Shown here: piece by piece, positions 22,022 to 39,939 of the stretch
Layout of the letters: each line of letters begins with the position of its first letter
Position numbering within the stretch: the stretch's first letter is position 1
Assembly (NCBI GenBank): GCA_029216955.1
Contig: JANAVB010015600.1
Span: 36,196,497 to 36,260,496 of the forward strand
Reading direction: 5' to 3'
DNA: 64,000 nucleotides
DNA from: Iris pallida
Lineage: Eukaryota; Streptophyta; Magnoliopsida; Asparagales; Iridaceae
The notes under the pieces: model-generated
Told to the model about the DNA's origin: nothing
The model's input: only the letters and a program-made list of their open reading frames with translations
Database searches by the model: none
Position numbers and translations under genes: made by a program

Positions 22022-23952
22022 TGTAACACCCACTTTTCTAAAATGAGAGTAATTTTGAACTTTTATAATTTTGATTAATCAATAATAAAATTTAACTCAT
22101 GTTATGATTTTTAGTAATTTTTAATTAATTTAAAACTATTTAAATATTGAAATGTGATTTTGATGGTTAACTAGTGTAACCCTAGAATTGCTAAGCCTAG
22201 AGACTAACCATGACCATGGGAGCCTAGTCATGTGATTAGAATGTCTTATTACTACTTTTTAGCCTAAGGATATTTTGGTCATTTTGACAATTTTGTGAAA
22301 TTGTATTAATTAAATATGTGCTAATTGTTTAGTTGAGACTTGACCTAGAATCTTAGCCTAATCTAGATTAGCCTTGAGCTTAGAATCTTGATTAGGATAA
22401 CCTAGTAAATTGTAAGATTAACAATATCTAGATATTTCTAAGTAGGATATTTACCCCTTAGGATATTTATGAAAAAGAAAGTCTTAGGACTAATTGAACC
22501 AATAGAAAGACTTAAAATTGGGTAGACAAGCCCTAGACACTTATCTACATCTAAAACCTAACCCTAATTCATCTAATGGCAGCCACAATAGGTAGGTTAG
22601 CCTCCCTTCCTTTCATTTCATTCCATCTTGCCTCTTTTCCTTCACAAAGTGTTCTTCCCCAAATTAGAGAGCTTCCCTCTTTGATTTGATCTCCAAATCC
22701 ATACATCCCTCCACCAAAACTTCCATCCAACCTTCTTATACTACCAAGGGAGGGTGCTAGCAAAGATTTGGAGCAAAGTGCAAGGAGGAGTGTCCTTTTT
22801 GAAAGATCTTCGTGTCGGAGCCGTGTCCGTGGGAGTATCATTGGAATTTCACTCCTAATAGGTAAAACCAACCCTCTAAATTAATTTTCTATGCATATTA
22901 GTTAGTTTTGAATCCGTAGGATCCACCCCCATGTATGTACCCCATTTAGATTCAAATTTGAGGCCATTTGGAGCTCTCTTGAGGATTTTATATATGTGTC
23001 TTGTGTCCTACTTGATAGATCCCAAATTAGGACACCCCATGTGTATGTATGTATGATAATAGTTTAAATAGATATTTAAATTCAGTTTTAGAATGGTTAG
23101 AGAGTGGATTAATCTTAGTTAGGATGGTTAGAATGAGTTTCATTTGGATACCTATGTTGGTATCCAAGTATCTTGGCCTACATGTGTTTCTTTTGTCCAA
23201 AATAACTCAAATTTGTCATAATATTCATTCACGTTTTTATTAACCAAAGTAACTTAGAAATGTCATAACTTTTAGCTTATAACTCCGATTAATCTCCTTT
23301 TTTTTAAAAGAACCGTATTGAAGTTAGCTTTCCAAATATATATTTTAATAAGCCAAATTCGTTCTAGAACTTTTTGTAAAAGTATTTGAGTGTCAGCTGT
23401 CCGAAAGACAAACGCGTTTCGGTGTTTTCGCGATTTCGGGAGCTTCCGAATACGAAAATGCGATCCGTTTGAAGTTTCGGAAAGCTAACACGAAGGGCTA
23501 CAAAATACTTTAATCCTAGAATTTAGTGAAGGCCTAATTGGTACAGTATTGATTTTAATTAGAAGAGTGACTATACGACATAGGCCTTTTGTGTAACCTA
23601 TGAGCCTATGTAGTATGGATATTAAATAAATGTAGAGTATGTAATACATAATATGTTAGATATATGATATGTATTCTCTTTACATTAATGTACATATATG
23701 GTTGAATACAAGCATGTAGGAATGCAATCAATGTAATGTATGTAAGTATGCATATATGATATGTATGTAGGCATGTATGAATGTATGTATGTATACATGA
23801 TACGTATGTATGCATCTATGTATATAATGTATAGATGCATGTAAGTATGTAATATGCATGAATGACATGTATGTAATGAAAATAAGTATATGTATGCAAC
23901 TTAATGATATGTGAATGGATATAATGCATGAACTGAAGTATGCATGTATATG

Positions 23953-24030
<78 letters not shown>

Positions 24031-24055
24031 AGTTATACATATATATATATATATA

Positions 24056-24116
<61 letters not shown>

Positions 24117-24146
24117 GTATAACTCAATATATATATATGTATAACT

Positions 24147-24223
<77 letters not shown>

Positions 24224-26290
24224 AAGGTAATGTAATGTATGTATTCACATATATTTTGAGTTAAATATATGTTTTTGTATGCATATATTATATGTATGCA
24301 TGTATGCATCAATGAATGTAATATAATGTAGAGTATGCATATATGAATATAATGTATGCAAGTATATAATATATTCAAATATGTATGTATGCATCTATGT
24401 ATGTATGTATAGGTGCATGAATGAATACAAGTATGTGTATATGATATGTATGTAGGCATGTATGAATGTATGTATGTATGCATCTATGTATGTATGTATA
24501 GGTGCATGAATGAATGCAAGTATGCATATATGATATGTATGTAGGCATGTATGCAATGTATGTATGTATACATGATATGTATGTATGCATGTATGCAATG
24601 TAAGTATGTATGTATGCATTTCTATAAACTGAGTTAACCTATAATCTTTTATACACATGCATTCATACACCCTTTGACACCATTTATCCCATGTCATATA
24701 CACCTACCTATCACTAAATCTGAGAACATTAACACATATTCTTTCACACACATGCCAAACACACACACACACACTCACTTACTCTTTTACCTCTCCTTCT
24801 CTCTCTATATATATGTATGTGCCTATATATATAGCTTTCCTATATATATCTATGTATATGAATATGTGAATATGAATAATATATATACATTATATGACTA
24901 AGTTTGTGTGCCTTGTTAGCTTATGGTTTAGTTTTGTGCTTGGTTTAGCAAGTGACTTAGGCTATGAGTTAGTAGCTATCTTGGATACTTGATTTGCATA
25001 GACTTAGTTTGTTTAGACCTAGAATTGACTAACCTAGACTAGTTGACCATTGTTGACCCAACCCTAGCTAGTTTGACCACAGTTGACTAGAGTTGACCTA
25101 GTTTGACTTTATAGTTGACCAGAGTTGACCAAGAGTTGACTTTGACCTAGATTGACTTAGACTCATGTAGATTGCATTATAATTTCAATTACCATATAAA
25201 TTGAACTCTCTATAACCTGTGTTGCTATAACAAGGACTCTGTGACTCCAGTTGGCCATCTTTTTATATCAGATGTTCAGGGTATCAGACGAGTACATTCT
25301 CTGATCCTTTCATACTTGCTAGTACCTATATTCATGCTCTAGATTACTTTACTTGATGCTGACACTTGTTATCACGGATTGTTACTATATGGATATTTTC
25401 ATGCGATGATATCTCCTTAGCGGATACATCGGGTATTTCATATTTGTGTACTTTATCATGGGCATCGTGTACTCCTTATGTTCGTGTTATTCGTGTGCAA
25501 ATCGTGTACTCTCATGTGCCCACATGATCATCTTGAACAACTATACTTCGTGTACAATAACATAACTTGACTGGATCCTTGTGTATTGATTGGGGAAGGG
25601 GGAGTAGAAGTGGTTATGTGATCAATCTAAATCGTGTAAACCTCTGTAGATTACTCGTGTGTAACATCGTGCCGTTTACATAATCGTCTTGTGCTCTGAA
25701 TCACTAGTCACTTGTAGTTCTTACTTTTCATGTATATATTTTCAGTTTACAAATATCTCTCTTGTTTTCGTGTACATCTTCTTACAGTTTATGTATCTTA
25801 TTTTTTTGGATATTTTACATTCCTGCCATGATATGAACTGCGTGAGATGTATTGTTGTTCCTGTCCTGACTGGACCTGTTGAAAATATTACAGGTAACCT
25901 GGAGATTCACAGCTAGCCTAGAGGACCGGTAGAGCTTGGAGTAGATTACTAGTTTATGGTTTAGTTTCTCTTTTAGAACTTGTTTTGCAATAAGTGGTGT
26001 CTTGAGATTGTTGAGATGGTGTTATTTTGGTAGTTTATTTAAGTTTTTGTTGTTTGAGTTTTATATAGTTGTTAGACTCCTGTGTTATCTTATCGTGCTT
26101 AGATTGTGATTAAGTATTATCGTATCTTATACTTGTCCTACATTCGGGGTTGAGGTTGTGACAGGTACATTATATAATTACGTGAGTTGTTAATTAGATA
26201 GTGACCTAGAACAGCGTTCTACCGCCGATACTGCAGCGTAGGCTGGACGTACCCACTTCTCGTGTCCCTACACTGGTGCGGGTCGTGACA
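22022..26290 (+). repeat. 5' LTR of the LARD-like element
   Basis: Begins TGTAACACCCACTTTTC and ends GGGTCGTGACA. Inside are (TA)n tracts (about 23957-24220), degenerate ATGTATG-type repeats (about 23640-24620) and a run of GTTGACC motifs (about 25045-25160). ORFs such as those rich in Ile-Tyr come from the repeats and are not genes. Confidence 0.92.
23957..24220. repeat. (TA)n microsatellite cluster in the 5' LTR
   Basis: Three long TA blocks separated by ATATTGAGTTATACATATAT-like spacers, which are themselves inverted repeats. The equivalent place in the 3' LTR (about 37721-37810) has a single TA block ending in (TG)n, so this tract has expanded or contracted since insertion. Confidence 0.9.
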
Positions 26291-28543
26291 CATTTTTAGT
26301 GGTGACCTATGCAGGTCGAGAGTCGCATTAGTACGATATCGTGGTAGTGCAACGATTAGTTGTACTGCTGTGCGCCTGCGATAGGAACTAAAGAATAGGC
26401 TTTAGCAGAGAGGTCACTCAATCACAGTTAGGATTACTTGAGAAGACTCCTGGGATGACCCTTAAGAATCTTATTATAAACTATCTCAAAATTCGATTCC
26501 GACAGTTTTTGTCTACTTCCTTATTCATCGTTGAATTTGATTCTTGGTATTCATCATTGACTTAATTTTCTACCAAGATAACATTATGGGCTAGGTTGTC
26601 TCAGTCATGGAAACTAGAGTCTTCTACAGCCATATTAGCTGGTTTGGCGATGAGATAGAGTTTGATTTTGGATGTATTTCTCGGGTGTGAGAAATTAAAG
26701 TTTTCGCAGCCAAGCTAGCGGCAATACAAAAATTTTAAATACCATAATTCTAGAGGTATGTACCTTAGTTGCGGACTCTATGGATTATCGCTGTTGTACT
26801 TACTGGCATAACGAGGATTCTGGTAACATGGTTCTGGATAGACATGTATGATTATCAAATTGCAGAATAAATACCATATAAATGGTGCCCTAGTATGTTG
26901 GAGTGGAATATTAGTGTGGATGTCACTTGAGTATCATGGATTAGATAGAGGGAGTTAGGCCACTAGTAGCGTAGCACCATGCCCCGCACCATCAAAGGGA
27001 TATACCCCAGAGGGGCAGGGCTTTTGCACTGACGGTTGTGGAGACCGACGCTATGAGTGACGAGTTAGCAGGTCTGTCCTTCCTGTCCTTCTTTTCCATC
27101 TTGTTGTGTGATTCCATTAGTACCTGTCAGGATGTTTTGTGCTGTGATAGATAGTATAGTGACCTGTTCGAGACTATGATATCACGACCAGTAGGAATTA
27201 TGTTTTGCATGCTTTAGATAGAATTTTCTCGACCTTGATTGCTGGAGGTTTGACCTAGAAGGAGTACGATGATTTGGACAGACCATATGATTATCAGACT
27301 GTATCTTGGGAAGGTTTTGAACATATCATCTTTGCTTTTGTTTCAATCCTTTTCAAAAAAATATAATATTTTCCATCACAAATTAACTTATGAGTAGGGA
27401 TAACTTCAGATAACTAGTCTAATTCTTTGAAGAACTTCATTAGTTATAACTCTTCCATAGTATAATGGTTTGATAGCTTGTATTAGGACTTATTCTTAGG
27501 TATGGTAGTCTAGTTGACATTAGACTAGTAACCCTTTATAGTTAAATCTCTGTTGATTTTGACTATCAGTTTCATATAGGATGTTAGTCTGCTCAGGCGG
27601 TAGTGACCCCTCCGGCTCACCAGAAGGATAGTAGGATATATTGATGGTTAGAATAGTGATATTTTGTAGGTGTACTTTAGAAACAACAAGGATATTCGAG
27701 GTCGGTTTGTTTTGTGTACTTGAATAATTTTAGGTTATTGATTCTCGAGATATTTCACTTAAGATTGTGATGCTAAATTTAGGAATTTAGAAATGGAGAA
27801 GAAAATGTAACTATGAAGCGATGATGATACCAAAATTGAATAAGATGTTGGTAAGAGGACAGAGTGAACACAAGGATTTTGGGTTATGGGAAAATTTAAA
27901 GATTTTGTGAAGGTTTTAAAATTTAAGAAGAATAATATTTGAAGGTGTACGTGAAGAAAATACGAAGGTCAATTTTATAATAAAGAATAAGTTCCTGCAT
28001 GACATAGTAGTATTAGCTTCGAATAAATTTGAGGACAGTGATTTGAACAAGTTCGAGGATTTCATAGACTTTGATCTAGAGATTTTGGATCCAAGTTAGG
28101 ACAAGGTGTAGAAATTTAAATTTTTGGGATGATTAAGTGGATAAGGGAGAGTAAGATCAGAAAGAAGGAATAAGAGTTTTAACAAGAGCATGATTCATGA
28201 AAAATGCCTTGGGAATTTAGGCCCTGCTTCTAGGAGGGAGTTTTAGTCACCAGACCTAATTTGAGGTGAGTTTTCGACCTAGACTTTAGCATGTCTTTTG
28301 TGATATTTTGTTACACCCCTTGCTTGTATGTTTTGATACCTTGTGAATGCCTTGTGCTGTAGTTTGGCAATTATAGCTAGATGAGACTTCAGACTGATAT
28401 TATCTGCCATGACCCTGTATGTTATTCTTTCAAATTGTATGATTTAGATGAGCTTCTAAGACCATGATTGTTGGGGACGAGACTCTAGAAGAAGTACGAC
28501 CATCTTAATTTTGAGGACGAAATTCTTCTAAGGAGGGTAGACT
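26291..28543 (+). other. non-coding interior of the LARD-like element
   Basis: No ORF above about 60 codons and no gag, protease, RT or integrase motif. The expected primer site right after the LTR reads TTTTTAGTGGTGACCTATGC; compared with AGTGGTATCAGAGC only the first bases fit, so the PBS is degenerate or uses another tRNA. The 3' end has the chromovirus-like GAGGACGAAATTC motif and PPT. Confidence 0.8.
28530..28543 (+). other. polypurine tract of the LARD-like element
   Basis: AAGGAGGGTAGACT directly precedes the 3' LTR start TGTAACACCC, and is nearly the same as the PPT of the coding gypsy element at 1381-1394. Confidence 0.85.
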
Positions 28544-29111
28544 TGTAACACCCACTTTTCTAAAATGAGAGTAATTTTAAAATTTTATAATTTTGATTAC
28601 TCAATAATAAGATTTAACTCATGTTATAATTTTTAGTGATTTTTAATTAATTTAAAACTATTTCAATATTGAAATGTGATTTTGATGGTTAACCAGTGTA
28701 ACCCTAGAATTGCTAAGCCTAGAGACTAACCATGACCATGGGAGCCTAGTCATGTGATTAGAATATCATATTACTACTTTTTAGCCTAAGGGTATTTTGG
28801 TCATTTTGACAATTTTGTGAAATTGTATTAATTAAATATGTGCTAATTGTTTAGTTGAGACTTGACCTAGAATCTTAGCCTAATCTAGATTAGCCTTGAG
28901 CTTAGAATCTTGATTAGGATAACCTAGTAAATTGCAAGATTAACAATATCTAGATATTTCTAAGTAGGATATTTATCCCTTAGGATATTTATGAAAAAGA
29001 AAGCCTTAGGACTAATTGAACCAATAGGAAGACTTGAAATTGGATGGACAAGCCCTAGCCACTCATCTACATCTAAAACCTAACCCTAATTCATCTAATG
29101 GCAGCCACTAT
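28544..29111 (+). repeat. 3' LTR of the LARD-like element, first segment
   Basis: Nearly identical to 22022-22587 of the 5' LTR. It stops at GGCAGCCACTAT where the inner element enters and resumes at 36330 (AGGTAGGTTATCC). Confidence 0.92.
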
Positions 29112-31517
29112 TATCACGCCCCGCTCCCGTAGGAGCGATCGTCCTCGCTAAGGCGTGATGACGCACGAGCCTAGATTGTGCTCGTGCTAGGCAGTTTCAT
29201 AACGGCCGATTACATCGGCGGCGACGGGGTCGTCGCACAGAAGTCCCAAGAAGAAATATTAAAACATGCAGCAGAATTTAAGAACAAGTACACATGAACA
29301 CAAGTCATTCAAAAGAAGCTCTTTATTGATATTGAATACAAGATTACATTTGTGGGCACAAGGCCAAATTTCAAGTCTCTCGTGCTCACTTTTCTCTCAT
29401 TTTACAAGTCACTCTGCTCTCTCTCATCTCTCGATACAAATGCTTGAATCAGCGGAAGCTTCGGAAGGCGATGTCCATACATTATGTCCTGTATAAGTCT
29501 TCGGTTCCACGCGGCCGCACTCTTCGAATCGCCAAGGAACTCCGTGCCTCGACGCACCAAGCGAGCTCCGCGCCACGAGCTTCTACCTGTGCCTGCACAT
29601 GAACACTGTGTGGGTGTCAGTACTCAACTGTACTGGTGGAGTGAGCTCCTCGCCCACCCATACAAAACCTACACGTTTCATTTACTTTGTGCAGCATTAA
29701 CCCTTTTACGATTGTCTTTCTATTCTTGTCTTAGGATCAGTTTTAGGACCGACGCCTTTGCATACTTGTGTCTAAGGACCATCCCGTGCTTGCACAACGA
29801 CGTTAACTCATACTTTTGCCTTAGACCCTTCTCGTGCTGATAATGTTAACCTATCAAGTCGTGTTTGCCTAACGGCCATAATCAGAGACGCAACTACACG
29901 AAAGACTCCATTTCCTTGCCTCTAGACATTTCGCGTGCTTGCATTGTCGACGCACTGACTTATACTTGTCTTTTATGCCAAACTCTGGGACGTAACGACT
30001 CGGTCGTGCCATAACTCGACTCGTGCTTCAATATTTCTGAGGCAGCGCCTCTTCGCTTAGTCTCGCCTACACTTGTATTGTAACAACACGGTCGTGCCTC
30101 ATATTTCGAGGTCGTGCCCAGCAACTCAACGTAACTTCACACAACTTGCCCTACGGCCCTTCTCGACTTAACTCGTAACAGCTCAAGCCTAACTCATGCA
30201 ACTCTATGCCAACAACTTAACACTCGACACCATATCTCGTGCCGAAGCACGCCGCCTTCGTTATAGCCAAATCTTAGGCCCAGACCTTGTGTTCTCTAAC
30301 TTCATACATATCCAACTCAATCCAAAGGCACACACGCGGATTGCCCCCCGTGCCGACACATCTATATGAAAGGTCACTGGCATTAACTAGCCATCGTGGA
30401 CATAGCCTGGCAAACGGGATTCTTGCACCGCAAGTAGCGATCTCCGATGCAAGTCTCCGTACTACCAATTGCCTATTACGCAGCTCGGCTATAATCTGTT
30501 CTTCCTAGGCCGGATCGGTCCCTGGCCCAAGGCTTCCGATCCGAAGAACCATCGCCCTTGTCGACAAGTTGTCCATGACCACGCGCCTACGCTAACTTCT
30601 AGACTTAACGTAATGCATGGTCTCATCATCATCAATTAGTTCCTTTGCTTTACTCTTTTCACTTTTCACACTTCTTTTGCAGAGCCCCAAACTAGGGTTG
30701 CCTCGGCGACTGAACCACAGTCCCGACACATTTTCTCTCGGCGACTAACCATCGCTTAGACTTAACATTCTTTGAACTCCGGAAACGACTACTGCATAGC
30801 CTTCCCACTTAACTTGAACATAACGTGTTTCCTTAAGTATTGACCGACCGTGGCTAACTTTCCACTGAACCAACCGTGGCTCGTGCCTCTAAATCGACTC
30901 GTGTTCTACGCAACGCTGTCGCCCAAGTTATACCTCATATGACGGGCCTTGGGATCGTAGGACTAATTAACTTGACAACCGCAGAATGAGCGGGACCGCA
31001 CTTGGAATGACTTAGGTCGACCGGCATAACTTTGCCTAACTTACTCAAGCCTACAACTTAACCCGAAGGACGAGCAAAGGCTATGCCAAGCCTTGCATTT
31101 CGAAAACGTATATGCTTTATCGAGCATTTACGCGGGCGACGCCTGTGACTTAGGCAAGTTTATAGTTTTGTGTCGAAGACCAACTTTCCTTCTCCCAAGC
31201 CACGGGACAAAGGATCGAGTGTCATTTTCAAAGCACACCGTGCACCAACTCTAAGCCGACCGTGGGACGTTTTCCATGTTCTAACTCATTTCGACCCGTC
31301 GGGATTATTCCCTTAGCTATGTGGATTCGTCTCTTTTATTATTAAGCCTACTTGTGCAAGTTGAAAACACGATTTATTATGTGAAGGCAAAGATGAGGCA
31401 AGTTCACCGAAACTACCCCACCTGAGCGATGTCTCCGAGCAAGCCGTTGCAAGGCTAAGTCCGAACGCCGTCGGCGTTTCGATTCCTCTGATTGACTTTG
31501 CGGGACGGGACACTACA
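29112..31517 (-). repeat. 3' LTR of the inner element
   Basis: On the minus strand it runs TGTAGTGTCCCGTCCCGC to ...GGGGCGTGATA; the expected final TGACA is mutated to TGATA. ORFs inside (for example 29266-29840) have near-identical twins in the other LTR and no domain, so they are not called. Confidence 0.9.
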
Positions 31518-33919
31518 TCATACACCACTCAGAACAAGTCTCGTCCTCGAGACTTTCCTGAAGGCAAGCCATCCTACCATTTCTATGGCCAAGACTTTAT
31601 CGAGCCTAGACACGGGACTATAACAGTCGAGCGAGATACGCCTACGCGTTTTCCTTGAGTCCGAGCCACGCTCGCACTACTATCATTCTTTCTTTCAACA
31701 CGATTTCGAATTTTCGACACTCTTCCATTCCCCAAGTCTCATTTCCATTCAACGTATCACTTGGCTGGATCGTGCATGCATTCCAGGCATCCCTAAAATA
31801 CATGCATTCAGCCAAGCCGCATGATAGAGAATTCGTCATTCTCACTCGAGTTGCATCTTGCACATACTCAGGCGTCCCTAAAATATATGCATGTCAGCCG
31901 AATCTCGTGAGAGGTTTTCCTATATTCGTGATTCACACTATCCATCCATGCCAATCCTCAAGATCAATCCTCGATTGATAACTCATGAAACAGGGCGTCT
32001 CGCCTAACCGCTAGGCTAATCTTTGCGAGGCTAAGTCAATGTCAGGATTGGAATCATAGTTCCCCAACAATAATGCCAACACTGACCCCAATCCTAGGGT
32101 CAAACCAGGTTCGGTAATACGGGGTTTTCTACCCAAGCTCGCGTCACTCAGATTTCTAAACATCGAGCACGATCACCTATTCGCATCAAGGCATACGTTG
32201 CACATATTCGATTCTATCCAAATCACCAACTCTAACCAATTCGTACATTCGATCACGAGGTCGTCTAGCTTTGACAATATGTTGCGCCCCAATCTCACGC
32301 GAGTCCGATTATCCACGGCGGTTCATGAATCACCATGCAACGCTCCCGCGGAATAATCATTCTCATCGGGGCGTAACTCTTGTTTGAGTCCAGACTAATT
32401 CATTCTCGATGCACGGATTGGACCTACGCAATCCTCAAATTCGATCATCAAGCACGCTAAGTCGTTTTCGAGTTCACCTTCGCGTCAAACCACAAGTCGA
32501 AGCACACAAGTTGCCACGCCATGCTAGTTCAATCACCCCCGCTGTATGAATCACCATACCAGCGCTCACGCGGAGTGATCGCCCTAATCGACGTGACGCA
32601 TGTGCGAGGCAAGAGTTGCGCTTGCATAAGACAAGAATGTCGAAGTTGTGGTTATCGACGAAGCAAATCCAAACATTTCATTTTCATCCAAGCCAAGATC
32701 TCCGTTCGATAGTCCGTTTGTCATCTGTTCAACTAGAAAAATCCTCGAGCCAAATTTATCTTTTCCTCGACACGTTTTAATATCTCGCGTATAGCATCCA
32801 TCGGAGCAATAACATTTGTACGATCGTCATTCGCCGAGTCAGAGTATCCCCGAGTTATCGCATATCGATCTTTAATACGCCTCAATACCATCGACGATAT
32901 GCGTAACCTGACGATCTTCCTTTGCAACCAATTTCGAGTCGTGCGTTGATGCTATTGTCCGAGTTGGATATTCCATAATTTTCTCGATATTCAAGGTCAA
33001 GTTCAGTCGCTCTTCCTCAAGCTTGTTTTCAAGATCGTTGTTCGAAACTCAAGTCACATTTCATTTGCATCAATCCGATATCGTACGCGGGATCCTCTAA
33101 GTTTCCTCGATCACGACCATTCACTTTCATTTATCGTTCCGAATCATTTTCTAACACGCGTTGCCTATTCTCAAGTTGTCCGAACGAGATGCTCGTTTGG
33201 GACATTCGAAGTCACGACCAACTAAGCGTGACGCGTTCTATGGCTTTGCGCGATCGCATCGCCTCGTCGACATACTCGAAATCTTCAATATTTGTTCGAA
33301 TGATTTCCAAGAAAATCCATACACCACTCGGATTCGAGCCATCCGCTCTAGCCTACAATCACGTTCGCGCCATTTGCTAAGACATCCTTCAGATTCGTTC
33401 GACGAATCTCTAGCGTAATCGCTCACGTCGTATCGACGCGCTAGGTCGATCGCACTATTCCTCAAAATCCAAGTCAATCTTTTGCGCACGCCTAAGCGTT
33501 AGCTCGATACGTTCCTATCGATACACACTCTAAGTGCATCTCCATTCCCGACCGAAAGATACTTGATATCGCTCGCAACTCGTTTGCACCAAAAGTCGAG
33601 GTGCGCGATAAGCGACGCAACTTAGCCAAAAGGTCGTGTGCATGGCTATCCCGTGCGGACTATATTCGAGTTTGCTCGTTCAATTGATAGGGTCAAAGCA
33701 TGACTAGTTAGGCACACACCGTTCGGCACAAAGGCCGTCGCCTATCGATGCATTCGATTGAAAGCTTATACGAGCTTTTTAAAATATTTAGACTTATTGT
33801 ATGGACATACCGAGGGACATTCGAGAGAGAGCGCACACTTCTTTAACAACGACGAGCTTTCGAAACTGAGACATTCGATGTAAAGTCCAAGGACGTAAAG
33901 CCGTGCTCTGATACCATTA
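31518..33919 (-). other. non-coding interior of the inner element
   Basis: 2402 bp with only short ORFs on both strands. It is relatively rich in CG dinucleotides compared with surrounding AT-rich DNA, with many TCGA-type motifs. No gag or pol motif recognised. Confidence 0.8.
33905..33916 (-). other. primer-binding site (tRNA-iMet) of the inner element
   Basis: GCTCTGATACCA is the exact complement of TGGTATCAGAGC, the standard initiator-Met-tRNA primer site. Three bases separate it from the LTR end at 33920. Confidence 0.92.
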
Positions 33920-36324
33920 TGTCACGCCCCGCTCCCGTAGGAGCGATCGTCCTCGCTAAGGCGTGATGCCGCACGAGCCTAGATTGCGCTCGTGCTAGGC
34001 AGTTTCATAACGGCCGATTACATCGGCGGCGACGGGGTCGTCGCACAGAAGTCCCAAGCAGAAATATTGAAACATGCAGCAGAATTTAAGAACAAGTACA
34101 CATGAACACAAGTCATTCAAAAGAAGCTCTTTATTGATATTGAATACAAGATTACATTTGTGGGCGCAAGGCCAAATTTCAAGTCTCTCGTGCTCACTTT
34201 TCTCTCATTTTACAAGTCACTCTGCTCTCTCTCATCTCTCGATACAAATGCTTGAACCAGCGGAAGCTTCGGAAGGTGATGTCCATACATTATGTCCTGT
34301 ATAAGTCTTCAGTTCCATGTGGCCGCACGCTTCGAATCGCCAAGGAACTCCGTGTCTCGACGCACCAAGCGAGCTCCGCGCCACGAGCTTCTACCTGTGC
34401 CTGCACATGAACACTGTGTGGATGTCAGTACTCAACTGTACTGGTGGAGTGAGCTCCTCGTCCACCCATACAAACCCTACACGTTTCATTTACTTTGTGC
34501 AGCATTAACCCTTTTACGATTGTCTTTCTATTCTTGCCTTAGGATCAGTTTTAGGACCGACGCCTTTGTATACTTGTGTCTAAGGACCATCCCGTGCTTG
34601 CATAACGACGTTAACTCATACTTTTGCCTTAGACCCTTCTCGTGCTGATAACGTTAACCTATCAAGTCGTGTTTGCCTTACGGCCATAATCAGAGACGCA
34701 ACTACATGAAAGACTCCATTTCCTTGCCTCTAGACATTTCGCGTGCTTGCATTGTCGACGCACTGACTTATACTTGTCTTTTGTGCCAAACTCTGGAACG
34801 TAACGACTCGGTCGTGCCATAACTCGATTCGTGCTTCAATATTTCCGAGGCAGCGCCTCCTCGCTTAGTCTCGCCTACACTTGTATTGTGACAACGCGAC
34901 CGTGCCTCATATTTCGAGGTCGTGCCCAGCAACTCAACGTAACTTCACACAACTTGTCCTACGGTCCTTCTCGACTTAACTCGTAACAGCTCAAGCCTAA
35001 CTCATGCAACTCTATGCCAACAACTTAACACTCGACGCCACATCTCGTGCCGAAGCATGCCGCCTTCGTTATAGCCAAATCTTAGGCCCAGACCTTGTGT
35101 TCTCTAACTTCATACATATCCAACTCAATCCAAAGACACACACGCGGATTGTCGCCCGTGTCGACACATCTATATGAAAGGTCACTGGCATTAACTAGCC
35201 ATCGTGGACATAGCCTGGCAAACGGGATCCTTGCACCGCAAGTAGCGATCTCCGATGCAAGTCCCCGTACTACCAATTGCCTATTACCCAACTCGGCTAT
35301 AATCTGTTCTTCCTAGGCCGGATCGGTCCCTGGCCCAAGGCTTCCGATCCGAAGAACCATCGCCCTTGTCGACAAGTTGTCCATGACCACGCGCCTACGC
35401 TAACTTCTAGACTTAACGTAATGCATGGTCTCATCATCATCAATTAGTTCCTTTGCTTTACTCTTTTCACTTTTCACACTTCTTTTGCAGAGCCCCAAAC
35501 CAGGGTTGCCTCGGCGACTGAACCACAGTCCCGACACATTTTCTCTCGGCGACTAACCATCGCTTAGACTTAACATTCTTTGAACTCCGGAAACGACTAC
35601 TGCATAGCCTTCCCACTTAACTTGAACATAACGTATTTCCTTAAGTATCGACCGACCGTGGCTAACTTTCCACTGAACCAACCGTGGCTCGTGTCTCTAA
35701 ACCGACTCGTGTTCTACGCAACGCTGTCGCCCAAGTCATACCTCAGATGACGGGCCTTGGAATCGTGGGACTAATTAACTTGATAACCGCAGAATGAGCG
35801 GGACCGCACTTGGAATGACTTAGGTCGACCGGCATAACTTTGCCTAACTTACTCAAGCCTACAACTTAACCCGAGGGACGAGCAAAGGCTATGCCAAGCC
35901 TTGCATTTCGAAAATGTGCATGCTTTATCGAGCATTTACGTGGGAGACGCCTATGACTTAGGCAAGTTTATAGTTTTGTGTCGAAGACCAACTTTCTTCT
36001 CCCAAGCCACGGGACAAAGGACCGAGTGTCATTTTCAAAGCACACCGTGCACCAACTCTAAGCCGACCGTGGGACGTTTTCCATGTTCTAACTCATTTCG
36101 ACCCGTCGGGATTATTCCCTTAGCTATGTGGATTCGTCTCTTTTATTATTAAGCCTACTTGTGCAAGTTAAAAACACGATTTATTACGTGAAGGCAAAGA
36201 TGAGGCAAGTTCACCGAAACTACCCCACCTGAGCGATGTCTCCGAGCAAGCCGTTGCAAGGCTAAGTCCGAACGTCGTCGGCGTTTCGATTCCTCCGATT
36301 GACTTTGCGGGACGGGGCACTACA
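33920..36324 (-). repeat. 5' LTR of the inner element
   Basis: On the minus strand it starts TGTAGTGCCCCGTCCCGC and ends GGGGCGTGACA. It differs from its partner by scattered substitutions, roughly 3 in the first 80 bp examined. Confidence 0.9.
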
Positions 36325-36329
36325 ACTAT

Positions 36330-39934
<3,605 letters not shown>

Positions 39935-39939
39935 AAGTG

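Larger units (their letters stand above)
29112..36324 (-). mobile_element. inner non-autonomous LTR retrotransposon, minus strand, inside the 3' LTR
   Basis: The 5-bp TSD ACTAT is at 29107-29111 and 36325-36329. The two LTRs (29112-31517 and 33920-36324, about 2.4 kb each) are nearly identical. On the minus strand each starts TGTAGTG and ends GTGACA, except that the copy at 29112 has TATCACG instead of TGTCACG. The PBS complement GCTCTGATACCA at 33905-33916, 3 bp from the right-hand LTR, sets the orientation as minus. The interior (31518-33919) has no gag/pol. It carries a chromovirus-like CGAGGACGAGAC motif (complement at about 31540-31555) before the 3' LTR. A second LARD-like family. Confidence 0.9.

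Noticed and set aside
23816..24483. Ile-Tyr-repeat ORFs on both strands
   Set aside because: Direct translation of (TA)n and ATGTATG repeats within an LTR; present on both strands and in several frames.
25689..25916. 75-aa ORF with a counterpart at 39302-39562
   Set aside because: Equivalent positions near the ends of the two LARD LTRs; hydrophobic low-information sequence without a domain.
29266..29840. 76-aa and 118-aa ORFs repeated at 34074-34648
   Set aside because: They are twin positions in the two LTRs of the inner element and lack any domain; LTR sequence rather than genes.
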